NCBI GenBank assembly: GCA_030323885.1
Contig: CM059203.1
Coordinates: 2,294,001-2,358,000, forward strand
From: Branchipolynoe longqiensis
Lineage: Eukaryota > Annelida > Polychaeta > Phyllodocida > Polynoidae
Direction: 5' to 3'
DNA: 64,000 nucleotides
The notes beneath the pieces are model-generated. The model did not search any database and had not been told where the DNA came from. It saw nothing but the letters and a program-made list of their open reading frames with translations. How positions within the stretch are numbered: position 1 is the stretch's first letter; each line of letters begins with the position of its first letter. Both the position numbers and the translations under genes were made by a program. Positions 41,461 through 51,717 of this stretch are shown here, one piece after another.

Positions 41461-42022
41461 AGCGGCACAGTCCGATGAAAGCATAACATTTTCCAAACCG
41501 AACGACTGACCTAGATTTAATCCTACATACCCAACTAAGATATTGATGCGGTTATTAAACATTTATTGCCATATAGAAATAATACTAACTAAATTGAATC
41601 AAAATCTGTCCATGTTGAATAAGGCCTATGTGGTCCAGCATTTCAATCTGCATGCAGAAATTAATGTTGACACTTTCCCTTAAAATATCCCCAAAAATAA
41701 GTTCTCTTAAAATTAAAATATGTTTTATTTAATGACACATTGATTTTTATCATCGGCTATTGGACATCAAACATATGGTCATTCTGATATTTCTTTGGAA
41801 GAAACCCACTGCCGCCACCGCCACATCGGCTACTCTTTCCGATAAGCAGCAAGGGGTCTTTTATATGCACTTTCCCACAGACAGGATAGCACATCTTTTG
41901 ATGAACCAGTTGTGGACCACTGGTTTCTTAAAATAAAGTCAAGTAGACAATAATGAATAACCAAATATATTTATCTAAAAAAGAAAAATGGCATAAACTC
42001 AACACCATTGGATTGTGCTACT
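41461..42022 (+). mobile_element. MITE-A split by SINE-C, plus a reversed MITE-A fragment
   Basis: TTAA precedes AGCGGCACAGTCCGATG. The right end is GGATTGTGCTACT, then TTAA. A second, reversed piece (42030-42142) ends GGACTATGCCGCTC. Confidence 0.8.
41714..41925 (-). mobile_element. SINE-C nested in MITE-A, 9-bp duplication
   Basis: TCTTAAAAT flanks it at 41705-41713 and 41926-41934. TGACACATTGATTTTTATC to GTTGTGGACCACTGG. The tRNA-like head is absent. Confidence 0.85.
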
Positions 42023-42250
42023 TTAAGTATGTCTACCTCTTCTCCGCCCTTCGTCACCAATATCTTAGTTGGGTATGTCGGATCAAATCTAGAAAATCGT
42101 TTGGTTTAGAAAATGTTTTGCTTTCATTGGACTATGCCGCTCTAACACAGTCTTTCCACCTTTAGGGTTCCAGGACGCACCTCTCGTGAATCAATATCAA
42201 AATAGACAACGTCACGTAGCAACTGAGTCTACTTGATATCAATCTTCAAT

Positions 42251-42307
42251 ATGGTTGGTTGTTGGAGTTTTACATCCTGGCAACATCTAAGGTCATATCA
42301 GGACGGC
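42251..42307 (-). mobile_element. 57-bp SINE-A tail-only insertion with 11-bp duplication
   Basis: CAATCTTCAAT (42240-42250) and CAATCTGCAAT (42308-42318) flank a bare tail (GGTTGTTGGAGTTTTACATC to AGGACGGC). Confidence 0.85.
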
Positions 42308-42367
42308 CAATCTGCAATAGATACGTTTATGGGCGCATCAACCATTCCCCCATGGTGGATAGGATTT

Positions 42368-42632
42368 GTTTGTTATTTTACATTCCTAGCAACATCTAAG
42401 GTCATATCATGAAGGGTACCGACTTGTGACAGAGCGCACTCATAGCGACTTTATAGTGCTGCCCCAGTGGGAGACCAGGCTGCCACCACAATGACCTGAT
42501 ATCCTACTCAGTCACATTATCCAGACACTGAGCCAACCAGTCCTTGCCGTATCCTAATAATGACAAGTGCCTGGCTACGAAGCGAAAAGGATACATTTTT
42601 AAGTCATTGGTTTGACTCGACCATGGTTCGAT
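42368..42632 (-). mobile_element. SINE-A, head truncated
   Basis: TTTTACATTCCTAGCAAC to GACTCGACCATGGTTCG. Confidence 0.8.
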
Positions 42633-42796
42633 GGTGGATAGGAAGCAGCCCTGCGGCTTTAATTACAACTAATGCCCACGTGATATTTAACGGAAATTAC
42701 CAGTTTGGCCTCCGACTGGTATATCATTCCCAATTAACTTGGCCCCGAAGCGACATCAATTCTACCCGACTCAGACTCACATTAAAACCAGTATTC

Positions 42797-42990
42797 CAGT
42801 CAAACCTCTCTAACCGACCACCTCCACAGATCGCCCACTCCGCTATATCGATCGCTTTAATTGGGTCCCAAATGATCGCCCATACAATACCAAGGTGATG
42901 ATTAAAAAAAAACTTCCTAAGCCGACCACCTCCCTAAATGGACCATTTAAAGTCGGTGCCATGGTCGGTCGATTTAGAGAGGTTTTACTG
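42797..42990. mobile_element. Pogo-like MITE (CAGTMAAACCTCTCTAA), 194 bp
   Basis: Left end CAGTCAAACCTCTCTAACCG, right end GATTTAGAGAGGTTTTACTG beside TA. Inside: GACCACCTCCCTAAATGG. A partner copy lies at 59916. Confidence 0.8.
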
Positions 42991-42999
42991 TACTGGACA

Positions 43000-43158
43000 C
43001 CCCACATGCTCCTAATCGAATGTGAGGTCATGGGATCAATCCCCGGCCGAGTCAAACCAATGTCCTACAACATTTGTAACTTGTTCTCACATTAGGATAA
43101 TGACCGGTTAGTTGACTCAAAATCAGAATAATGTGACTCAGTCGGATATCGGGTAAGT
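43000..43158 (+). mobile_element. SINE-A 5' part, diverged
   Basis: GGCCGAGTCAAACCAATG, AGGATAATGACCGGTTAG and ATGTGACTCAGTCGGATATC. Interrupted by the next copy. Confidence 0.6.
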
Positions 43159-43485
43159 TGGTTGGTTGTTGGAGTTTTATGTTGTGGCAACATTTAAGTT
43201 CATAAAAGGACAGACTTGTGACAGTGCGCACTTATGGCGGCTTCATAGTGCTGGCCCACTGGGTGACCAGGCCACCATAACCTGATATCCCACTCAGTCA
43301 CATTATCCCGACTCTGAGCTAATCAGTCCTTGCCCTATCCTAATAATGCAGAACACCTGGCTACGAAGCGACAAGTATAAATTTGAAGTCATTGGTTTGA
43401 TTCGACCAGGGTCCTGTGGCTATGAATCCTGCGACCTACCAAAACTTGAGGCGCGTGCTCAACTCATTCGGCCACCCCATCTGTT
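43155..43485 (-). mobile_element. SINE-A, full length
   Basis: GGTTGTTGGAGTTTTATG to GGCCACCCCATCTG. Confidence 0.8.
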
Positions 43486-43549
43486 AGTGTTTTCACGGTA
43501 CTAGTTAAGCATTGACATCCTATTTACCATCGCCATATCCGATAATGGG

Positions 43550-43879
43550 TTTATTTTTGTTGTTTTATGTCCTAGCAACATCTAAGGTCATACCAGGACG
43601 GGTACCGACTTGTGACAGTGTGCACTCATGGCGACTCTATAGTACTGTCCCACTGGAAGACCAGGCCGCCAGCACCATGACCTGATATCCCCCCTCAGTC
43701 ACATTATCCTGACACTGAGCCAACAAGTCCTTGCCCTATCCTAATAATGCCGAGCACCAGGCTAGGAAGCGACAAGTATAAATTTTTAAGTCATTGGTTT
43801 GACTCGACCAGGGTTCGAACCCATGATCTACCAACACGGGAGACGGACGCTCTAACGCATTCGGCCATCCCGTCTGGTC
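43550..43879 (-). mobile_element. SINE-A with 12-bp imperfect duplication
   Basis: TCCGATAATGGG (43538-43549) and TCCGCTAATGGG (43880-43891) flank a complete copy ending GCCATCCCGTCTGG. Confidence 0.9.
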
Positions 43880-44111
43880 TCCGCTAATGGGAACTTATTT
43901 CCAATTTGCATTCTACTGATCGTCTCTATCCTGAGGCATCGTCTGTTTAGGCACCAGGAGTTAAATCTATCTAATGGTCCAATGGACCGTTTTGTTGAGT
44001 GGGTGTGTGGGTGTGTGGGTGGGGATTGTTTTCAAATAATTGGCAGTGTCTAAAATTGCATGTGTGCCTGCCCTCAGGAAATAATGGTACTTAAGGTAAA
44101 TGATACTAAAT

Positions 44112-44712
44112 CGTTGGTTGGTTGGTTATTGGAGGTTTACATCCTGGCAACATCTAAGGTCATATCAGGATGGGTACCGACTTGTTGGTTGGTTGGTTGT
44201 TGGAGTTTTACATCTTCGCAACATCTAAGGTCATATCAAGATGGGTACCGACTTGTTGGTTGGTTGGTTGAGTTTTACATCCTGGCAACATCTAAGGTCA
44301 TCTCAGAATGGGTACCGATTTGTTGGTTGGTTGGTGGAGTTTTACATCCTGGCAACATCTAAGGTCATATCAAGATGGGTACCAACTTGTTGGTTGGTTG
44401 GTTGAGTTTTACATCCTGGCAACATCTAAGGTCATATCAGGACGGGGTACCAACTCATGACAGTGCACACTCAGGGTGACTTTATAGTGCTGCCCCACTG
44501 GGAAATCAGGCCACCATGATCCAATATCCCATTCAGTCACATTATCCTGATACTGAGCTAGACGGTACTTGCACCATCCTATTAATGTCGAGTGCCAAGC
44601 TAGGAAGTGCCAAGTAACAATTTTTGTAAGTCATTGGTTTGACTCGACTGGGATGTGACTCGCCATCTCCCACACGGGAGGCCTGTGCTGTACCTATTCA
44701 GGGACCAAGTCC
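44112..44712 (-). mobile_element. SINE-A with five tandem tails
   Basis: Tail units beginning TTGGTTGGTTGG and containing CAACATCTAAGGTCAT start near 44114, 44185, 44256, 44323 and 44390 (spacing 71, 71, 67, 67). The fifth continues into a complete body and head ending near 44705. Confidence 0.95.
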
Positions 44713-44726
44713 GGTCGTAAGGTAAA

Positions 44727-44776
44727 TTGTTACACACACACACACACACAGGCACACACACACACACACACACACA
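44727..44776. repeat. (CA)n microsatellite
   Basis: Two CA runs joined by GG. Confidence 0.95.
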
Positions 44777-44958
44777 GATGATTTACATTATCATTTTTTC
44801 CTGGGGGCATTAATTGCATATCGGAATTTAATTATTAACACAAAAAACAAAAATAAAGAAAATCTATCCATTTTACCCCCAAAGCCCATTGTTAGCGACA
44901 TTCACCTTTGACCCCTATCAGATACTTAATGTTAAAGTCCGGTGCGTCCATTAAGTGC
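44777..44958. other. No gene recognised
   Basis: AT-rich, with CCCATTGTTAGCGACATTC. Confidence 0.45.
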
Positions 44959-44959
44959 A

Positions 44960-45295
44960 GCGGAGGGGGGAGGAGGGGGGAGAGGAGGGAGGAGGGGAGG
45001 GGGAGAGGGGGGAGAGGAGGAGGGAGGGAGGATGGGGCAGGAGGGAGGCAGGAGGGGGGAGAGGAGGGAGGAGAGGAGGGGAGAGGGGGGCAGAAGAGGG
45101 GACAGGAGGGGAGGGGGGAGGGGAGGGGGAGGAGAGGGGAGGAGAGGGGAGGAGGGGAGGAGGGGGGGAGCGGAGGGGGAGGAGGGAGGAGAGAGGAGGG
45201 GGGGATGAGAGGGAGAGGAAGGGGGACAGGAAGGGGGAGCGGAGGAGAGAGGAGAGAGGAGGGGCGAGGAGGGGGGAGAGGAGGGGGAGGGGGCT
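44960..45295. repeat. Purine-rich minisatellite (GGAGGGGAGA), ~335 bp
   Basis: Almost exclusively A and G on the plus strand. Glycine/arginine-rich frames are artefacts. Confidence 0.95.
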
Positions 45296-45375
45296 GAGCT
45301 GCTACTATTTGACGTGCAATACGGCAGCTTTGTCAGTGAGTGCAGATTGATTGATTGATTGATTGAATGATTGAT

Positions 45376-45568
45376 TGATCGGACAGGATGACCGAATCGG
45401 TATGAACGCTGACTGGCTTCCCGTGCGGGAGGTCGTGTGTTCGAACCTCAGCTGAGTCAAGCCAATGACTTACCAAATTTATACTTGTCGCTACTAAGCC
45501 AGTGCATTAATAATAGGATAGGGCAAGGACTGGTTCGCTCAGTATCAGGATAATGTGACTATGTGGGA
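45376..45568 (+). mobile_element. SINE-A 5' half
   Basis: GACAGGATGACCGAATCGG, GTGTTCGAACCTCAGC and AGTATCAGGATAATGTG. Stops at ATGTGGGATA, where LTR-like sequence begins. Confidence 0.75.
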
Positions 45569-45570
45569 TA

Positions 45571-45784
45571 GGGGCTAGTGTCCTAACCATTACATTTCCT
45601 AGATACATTCCCTGATTCAATCACCTTACCCACACCTACCTGTGTATGTGGCAACAGTAATGCTGATAGCTTAAATTGTGTAAGTCATTAGATGTGGATC
45701 GAACCAAGGACCCTCCGCATGAGAAGTGGGTGATTTTATCCACTGGGCTATCCTATTAGGTGTTAAATCAGTGCAGACTACTAC
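45571..45784 (-). mobile_element. TRIM LTR fragment split by a tRNA-like insert
   Basis: AGTGTCCTAACCATTACA to CTACCTGTGTATGTGG (45571-45648) resumes at AATCAGTGCAGACTACTAC (45764-45784), matching the LTR at 40620-40727. The insert is 45649-45763. Confidence 0.6.
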
Positions 45785-45895
45785 AACAGTAATGCTGATA
45801 GCTTAAATTGTGTAGGTCATTAACTGTGGATCGAACCCAGGACCTTCCGCATGAGAAGTGGGTGACTTTATCCACTGGGCTATCCTATTCGGCGA
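45652..45895 (-). repeat. tRNA-like sequence in tandem duplicate
   Basis: Two ~110-bp copies begin CAGTAATGCTGATAGC at 45655 and 45787, with minus-strand B box GGGTTCGATCCAC (second copy) and TAGCCCAGTGGATAAA as an A-box region. Confidence 0.65.
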
Positions 45896-45898
45896 TAA

Positions 45899-46245
45899 TG
45901 GTTGGTTGTTAGAGTTTTACGTCCTGGAAACATCTAAGGTCATATCAGGATGGGCACTGACTGGGACCGTGCACATTCATTGCAACTTTACAGTGCTGCC
46001 CCACTGGGAGACCAGGCCAACAGCACCATGACCTGATATCCCACTCAGTCACATTATCCTGACACTGAGCCAACCAGTCCTTGCCCTATCCTAATAATGC
46101 CGAACGCCTGGCTAGGAAGTGACAAGTCTAAATTTTTAAATTATTGGTTTGACTCGACCAGGGTTCGAACCCGCAGGTTCGAATCCCACGATCTATCAAA
46201 ACGAGGGAAGGACGAGTCAACTTATTTGGCGATCTAGTCTGGTCT
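45899..46245 (-). mobile_element. SINE-A, full length
   Basis: GGTTGTTAGAGTTTTACG to a head near GCGATCTAGTCTGG. The B-box region is duplicated (GGGTTCGAACCC then GGTTCGAATCCC). Confidence 0.85.
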
Positions 46246-46287
46246 ATTTTCGTTACAGAATCACAGTTGGTTACGACGGCCTCAGTC

Positions 46288-46858
46288 ACAGCAACCAGTG
46301 GACCACAACTGGTTCATCAAAGGCTGTGGTATGTGCTCTCCTGTCTGTGGGAAAGTGCATACAAAAGAACCCTTGCTGCTTATCGGAAAGAGTAGCGTAA
46401 GTGGCGGCAGCAGGTTGCCTCCAAAGAAATATGTCAGAATGACCATGTTTGATGATAAAAAATCAATGTGTTCTAGAGGCGTTGTTAAAGTAACATAGTC
46501 CAATGGTTTTTGGGTTTATGAGATTTTCTGAGATAAATAATACATTAGGTTGATTGTTATTATGTACCTTACTTCAGCTTGAAGTAACTTTTATTTGAAG
46601 CGGGTAACTTTTGAGATATTTGAAGTGCAACCATGCTAAATTTATTTTGGCAAGCTTGCCAAAACTGACACCATAGCCCTCTGCAGTAACATGCTCTATT
46701 CAATTGCCTCACTATTCCCATCTATGTGGCGACAAATGTTTAATAAGTGCACCAGTATCTAAGCTAGATATGTAGAATCCAGTTTAGATTATTATTTTGG
46801 TTTTGAAAATTTTATTTTTTTATTGGACTGTGCAGTTTTAAATGAAACAAACTTTCCT
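46288..46858 (+). mobile_element. SINE-C with MITE-A inserted in its tail
   Basis: The body from AACCAGTGGACCACAAC to CTAGAGGCGTTG is followed, beyond the MITE, by ATGAAACAAACTTTCC, the normal SINE-C end. The head is missing. Confidence 0.9.
46489..46837 (-). mobile_element. MITE-A with clean TTAA duplication
   Basis: TTAA at 46485-46488 and 46838-46841. SINE-C copies without the insertion have GTCGTTAAATAAAAC, one TTAA, at this point. This fixes the element boundaries. Confidence 0.95.
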
Positions 46859-46861
46859 TTC

Positions 46862-46930
46862 TCTCGAATCCCACGATCTACCAAAACGGGAGACGGAGGA
46901 TCAACTCAGCCGACCATCCCATCTGGTCAC
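46862..46930 (-). mobile_element. SINE-A head fragment
   Basis: CTCGAATCCCACGATC to GACCATCCCATCTGG. Confidence 0.65.
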
Positions 46931-46948
46931 TCTGGCCCTGATGACGTG

Positions 46949-47238
46949 ATTGAAGATTTATACTGCATATCATATGGATAAGTCTGAATAGACTTGTTTT
47001 CACCATTAGACAGTTTGTCGATTGAAAGCCCGAGCCTACACTTTTACCGACCCAAGGGATTTTTAACCTCCCACACCACATAGACATGGTATGAGAGCAA
47101 CCGGCCTTTGATGACGCTGTAAGTTATACACAGTGGTGGAAATCCAAAGTGGCAGATGCGGGGTCACGGGGAATCGAACCACCGCCCTTCAGATTAGGAG
47201 TCCGACTTAGACACTCTAACCACTTCACCACAGAGAAC
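46949..47238 (-). mobile_element. SINE-B
   Basis: GATTGAAGATTTATACTGC to CACCACAGAGAAC. B box complement GGGAATCGAACCACC. Confidence 0.85.
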
Positions 47239-47465
47239 AGCAGGACACCAGCATGATAACCTGATACATCACGGACAATAGGCTGTCCCATATGAAACTC
47301 CAAGCCACAGAGCACTTACTAATACATGGATAAAAAATATCTGTTTTTCTTCTAGTGTTTTTGCACGACTGTCATCGGTATTACATTACAGATGCAATTG
47401 GTACATGTGTAGTTAGCTAGTTGTGTGGGTCTGCCCAACAAGGGACTTCGTCAGGCCACAGAGAG

Positions 47466-47570
47466 GGACACAGCGGACTAGTGGTCAGAGCAGCCACTCC
47501 CATATGGCAGGTTGTGGGTTCGATCCAGCAGAGTCGAGTCAAACCAAAACCTAGCACATTTTGAAGAAAG
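47466..47570 (+). mobile_element. tRNA-like SINE head, unassigned
   Basis: GCGGACTAGTGGTCAGAGC and GTGGGTTCGATCCAGC, then GAGTCAAACCAAAACC, as in the head at 32928. Confidence 0.55.
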
Positions 47571-48460
47571 GAAAAAAACATTTTAATCGGAAAATTGAAG
47601 AGTTAATTTGTGTTATTGTAGTAGTTTGTATTACACTAACTTAATATAATAAATAGCCTGTGTAACCAACAGCAATTCAGCACCGAGTGAAACAAAACCG
47701 CATGCTTTGGTATTTGTTCTGATTAATGTGATGCAAAAGAATGCGCTAATTAGCAAAAGTGCCTGTAATAAAATGCCTTTTGGTGGATTGTCTTAATATA
47801 CAGCCCAAGTAATTTTGGTATCAAAATAAAGAGTACAGCTTTAGCTTGCTTGCTTTTGGGGTGGTTCGTAACCTTACAATGGTTACTGGCTGCAGAACGG
47901 CAGCAATATAGAAAGGCCCCGATAAATCGGTCCAATCTTTGGTTGAAGATTAATCTTCAGGTGGGACTGTTGTAGAAGCTGGGGATGTCTTCACAACATT
48001 CAAAATGGCGAAGCGTTGGGGCAGCCCCGAATCAATCCGGTCCGGTTGTAGCAGAGCACTCGTATCCAGTAACAGCAGCAAGGGTTCAGGAGGAAGGGAA
48101 GGGTAAAGGTGTGTCCAGCAGGTTCCAGCAATGAGAACAAAGCAAGAGAAATGATAAGGTACAGGGCCCCACCCAAGCAAACAACTCCCTTGATCAGGGG
48201 AAGAAGTAAGCCCGAGAGGAAAAAAAAGGTAGAGTATAGGAAAGAGAAATGAGAGTTGAGTCAAAGGACCGTGTCTATTTGCTCTATGGTGACCAGTCAG
48301 CGAGCCAAAGACACGGACAGAGTAAGAGTAGAATGTGAAATGCTGGCAGGCTCCCCTTCCTGGAACTCTTTTCAGACATTATCACGGAGGAGCATGGCCA
48401 GCAGAGAGGAGATAGAGAGAGGTGTGGATGAAGGGCGATCCGGATAGCACGTGAAAAAGC
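47571..48460. other. Low-repeat stretch, no gene recognised
   Basis: This is the longest stretch without a recognised repeat. A 104-codon minus frame (47950-48264) and a 63-codon plus frame (48256-48447) have no domain, clear splice context or conserved motif. Confidence 0.4.
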
Positions 48461-48464
48461 TTTA

Positions 48465-48812
48465 AGCTAAGATTCCTTACATGCGGTATGCGGTATGTGA
48501 ATGGGAGGATTCCTTCTACGCGGTATGCCAACCCGTAACCCCACCACCACCACTACCATATGTTTCCCTCTGCACCCTTGTGTGTGACCGTTCCATAATG
48601 CTCAGTCGCCTCTCCTCATCTAAAACTAATGGACAAGTGCAACTGAGCTTTCTATTTGCATACCGCATGCCGCACCGATCGCTACAGGGACCGATCGAAT
48701 TGCCGTATTCGCATTCGGACGTAAGGAATCACCCCCATTGACTTAGATGCTTTCCGATTTTTTGCCGCATTCGCATTCGCATGCGGCATACCGGGTGTAA
48801 GGAATCTTAGCT
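48465..48812. mobile_element. Harbinger-like MITE, TTA duplication, 348 bp
   Basis: The ends AGCTAAGATTCCTTACA and TGTAAGGAATCTTAGCT are perfect complements. TTA flanks at 48462-48464 and 48813-48815. Internal partial copies of GCGGTATGC and AAGGAATC occur. Confidence 0.85.
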
Positions 48813-48815
48813 TTA

Positions 48816-49385
48816 GTTAAATCCCAGTACTTTCTGGGTATTTTCAATGTAAACATACACCCAAATAGAAGTGTCTAAAATCTAGCAATTGTTCATGATT
48901 TTCATACTTTCTTCCAGTCTTATCTAAACACCGCAAGTACTTACAGTATAATTGACAAATGTCACATTTTGTTGTTAAATTTGTGGATTGATTCGGCCCG
49001 GGGTGGTTCGACTCCTCACGCTGTCACACAGGAAGCGGCCTCTCTAACCGTAAGTCGACGCGTCATTGTTGAACTGGGTCTGAGAACCAACTAGAAAGTT
49101 CCACCCCCCCAACCCCCTTCACACCCCCCCTCTCATCCCCTCGCCCCCGTGTATATGTCGTGACACTCTCCCCTCATGATGAAGGAGGCGGGAAAGTCGT
49201 AGGAAACAAAGCTCAAGTTATCAAACATTCTCTACAGGAACGCGCACTGACATTTCCTAAACATCTCGACTGCACCCCACCAGATGGGGAGAGGGGGGGG
49301 GCGGTATGTGTGTGTGTGTGGGGGGGGGGGGGCACGCCACCTCCATCTAACCATGCACAACAATCATTGGCAATTGGGGGCACAC
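48816..49385. other. No gene recognised; C- and G-runs
   Basis: C-rich 49100-49145 and G-rich 49285-49335 (GGAGAGGGGGGGGCGG). A tRNA-like B box (GGTGGTTCGACTCC) at about 49001. Confidence 0.45.
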
Positions 49386-49804
49386 TAGATAAAAGATTCA
49401 CCCCGTACATCCAGTACAGGGGGTGAACGACAGCGTAGTGTAAATACGGGCGAAAATAGCTTTAGTATGGAACATGAAGTAGAAACTCCGGCTCCATTAT
49501 CAAATGGCTACCCATATCGGCACAGAGTTGGTGAAATGGGAGAGAATGCAAAAAGACAAGATGGCGGCCATCGAACGCCATCGATTTCACGTTTAAATCT
49601 TATTAAACTAGATATTTTATTATATGTTTCAACTCAAAGGTAGCGGGCAAATATGAAGACATATATAAAGAATATATTTTGCTTCTTAAATTAAGAATTT
49701 ATTCGCTCAGTTAATTTCCCCAGCATGTCAAAATTCTTCGCCCGTTTTTCTAATATGTTGGTTTTCGCCCCTGTACTGTAAGTACGGGGTGAATCTTTTA
49801 TCTA
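49386..49804 (-). mobile_element. MITE-M, copy 2
   Basis: TAGATAAAAGATTCACCCC and its complement. The flanks GGGGCACAC and GGGCTACAC agree at 7 of 9 positions. Inverted relative to the other copies. Confidence 0.9.
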
Positions 49805-49843
49805 GGGCTACACATGCTTAATAAGTGCACCAGTATCTACGAT

Positions 49844-50174
49844 CGTTGGTTGTTGGAGTTTTACATCCTGGCAACATCTAAGATCATATCAGGATAGGGA
49901 CCGACTTGTGAAAGTGTGCACTTATGGGGACTTTATTATAGTGCTGCCCCACTTGGAGACCAGGACACCAACATGATGACCTGATAGCCCACTCAGTCAC
50001 ATTATCCTGACAGTGAGCGAACCAGTCCTTGCCCTATCCTATTAATGCTGAGCACCATGCTAGGAAGCGACAAGTATCAATTTTATAAGTCATTGGGTTG
50101 ACTTGACCAGGAACCAAACTCCAGATCTCCCACACGCGAGGGCCGCGCTCTACTGATTCGGTCATCGCACCTGG
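49844..50174 (-). mobile_element. SINE-A, full length
   Basis: GGTTGTTGGAGTTTTACATC to GTCATCGCACCTGG, then the (GTAT)n repeat. Confidence 0.85.
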
Positions 50175-50276
50175 TGTATGTATGTATGTATGTATGTATG
50201 CATGCATGCATGCATGCATGTATGTATGTATGTATGTATGTATGTATGTATGTATGTATGTACACATGTATGTATG
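50175..50276. repeat. (TATG)n/(CATG)n microsatellite
   Basis: TATG, then GCATGCATGCATGCATG, then TATG units again. Confidence 0.95.
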
Positions 50277-50318
50277 CATATGTGTATTATCACATAAATG
50301 TATTATCACACTGTATAT

Positions 50319-50736
50319 TAGATAACAGATTCACCCCGTACTTCCAGTACAGGGGTGAAAACCAACCCATTAGAAAAGCTGGCGAAGAATTTTGACATGA
50401 TGGGGAAATTAACTCAGCTGGTAAATTCTTAATTTAAGAAGCACAATATATTCTTTATGTACGTCTTCATATTTACCCGCTACTTTTGAGTTGGAAAATA
50501 TAATAAAACATATACTTTAATGCAATTTAAAAGTGAAATCGACGGCGTTCTCTGGCCGCCATCTTGTCTTTTTGCATTCTCTCCCATTTCACCAACTCTG
50601 TGCTGATATAAGTAACCATTTGACACTGGTGCCAGGCATTCTACTTCCTGTTCCATACTAAAGCTATTTTCGCCCGTATTTAGACTACGTTGTCGTTCAC
50701 CCCTGTACTGTAACTATGGGGTGAATCTTTTATCTA
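50319..50736 (+). mobile_element. MITE-M, copy 3, perfect 9-bp duplication
   Basis: ACTGTATAT at 50310-50318 and 50737-50745. TAGATAACAGATTCACCCC end; GCCGCCATCTTGTC inside. 418 bp. Confidence 0.95.
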
Positions 50737-50745
50737 ACTGTATAT

Positions 50746-51115
50746 ATACTACACATAACTATATATATATACTAAGAGAGGTGAGAGAGACCGACAGACA
50801 GACAGAGAGAAGAACGTTGCAATCGCGAACTAGTACCAGTAGGCTACACTTGATATTTTTAGGGATGGTGGGAAGGGTCCAAAATGGTGTCCCTGACACG
50901 ACAAGAACAAAGATGGCGGCGGCGGACATGCGTTCGGGTCCGGGCAGACCCTGTTTACCTCATTCCCAACAGCACCGGCGTTCATTTTCCACAATATTGT
51001 GACACGTGCCGCATTGTCAGTCGGGGCAGCTCCCCCTGGTGAGGGGGTGAGTGTGTGTGTGTGTGGGGGGGGGGAGCCTACTCGTATGGTTTAAAGAGCC
51101 ACTAACAGGAACATA
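50746..51115. other. No gene recognised
   Basis: GAGA-rich 50775-50815, GATGGCGGCGGCGGACATG at about 50913, and a G-run near 51065. No domain in the 93-codon frame. Confidence 0.45.
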
Positions 51116-51116
51116 A

Positions 51117-51435
51117 AGCTTGTTTTATTTAACGACGCCTCCAGAGCACATTGATTTGTATTATCGGTTACCGGATGTCGAACATATAATAATTCTGGCA
51201 TATTTCTTTAGAGGAAACTTCCTGCCGCCACATAGGCTACTCTTTCCAATAAGCAGCAAGAGGTATTTTATATGCTCTTTCCCACAAACAGGACATCACA
51301 TCCCACAGCCTTTGCTGAACTAGTTGTGGACCACTGGTTGGAACAGAAAATAGCCCAAACTGCAAATGGGTCTACTGAGCAGGATCGATCGGATGATCGA
51401 GCCCTTCACAGGTGGACACTCTACCACCTGAACTA
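51117..51435 (-). mobile_element. SINE-C, full length
   Basis: GCTTGTTTTATTTAACGACG to CTACCACCTGAACTATG. The tRNA-like head reads on the minus strand. Confidence 0.85.
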
Positions 51436-51606
51436 TGTCCCACTCTACACTAACAGGAACATACCACATCAGTTCAAACATGTTATAAGCCATTTTCATA
51501 CCAAATTTCGGTTGTCAAACTTCGATGTCTACATAACATGGTTTTATTTAGTCAGAATAAATGTGCTGGTTCAGCTCTCCCAGTATTTTTGTCTGTTCTG
51601 TGACCA
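51436..51606. other. No gene recognised
   Basis: Short unassigned stretch. Confidence 0.45.
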
Positions 51607-51717
51607 CAGGCTTCCCATGCGGCAGATCGGGAGTTCAATTCCTGGTCGAGTCAAACCAATGACTTATCAAATTTATACTTCCTAGCCTCCTCGCGCTCAG
51701 CATTAATAGGATCAGGT
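51607..51717 (+). mobile_element. SINE-A 5' part
   Basis: GGAGTTCAATTCCTGGTCG to GCATTAATAGGATCAG, ending at the next copy. Confidence 0.7.

Larger units (their letters stand above)
41351..42318. mobile_element. Foldback element with long TIRs hosting nested elements
   Basis: The left arm (41351-41431: GCAGATTGATATCAAACTAG, TTTGATATTGATTCACGAG, AGGTGCATCCTG) is inverted at 42171-42318, where a SINE tail splits it. MITE-A and SINE-C fill the centre. Confidence 0.8.

Noticed and set aside
44908..45350. Gly/Arg-rich frames up to 131 codons
   Set aside because: Low-complexity GGGAGA tract; frames are open in more than one phase.
47950..48447. Opposed frames of 104 and 63 codons in the low-repeat stretch
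   Set aside because: No domain, splice context or homolog that I can name. Kept only as unassigned sequence.
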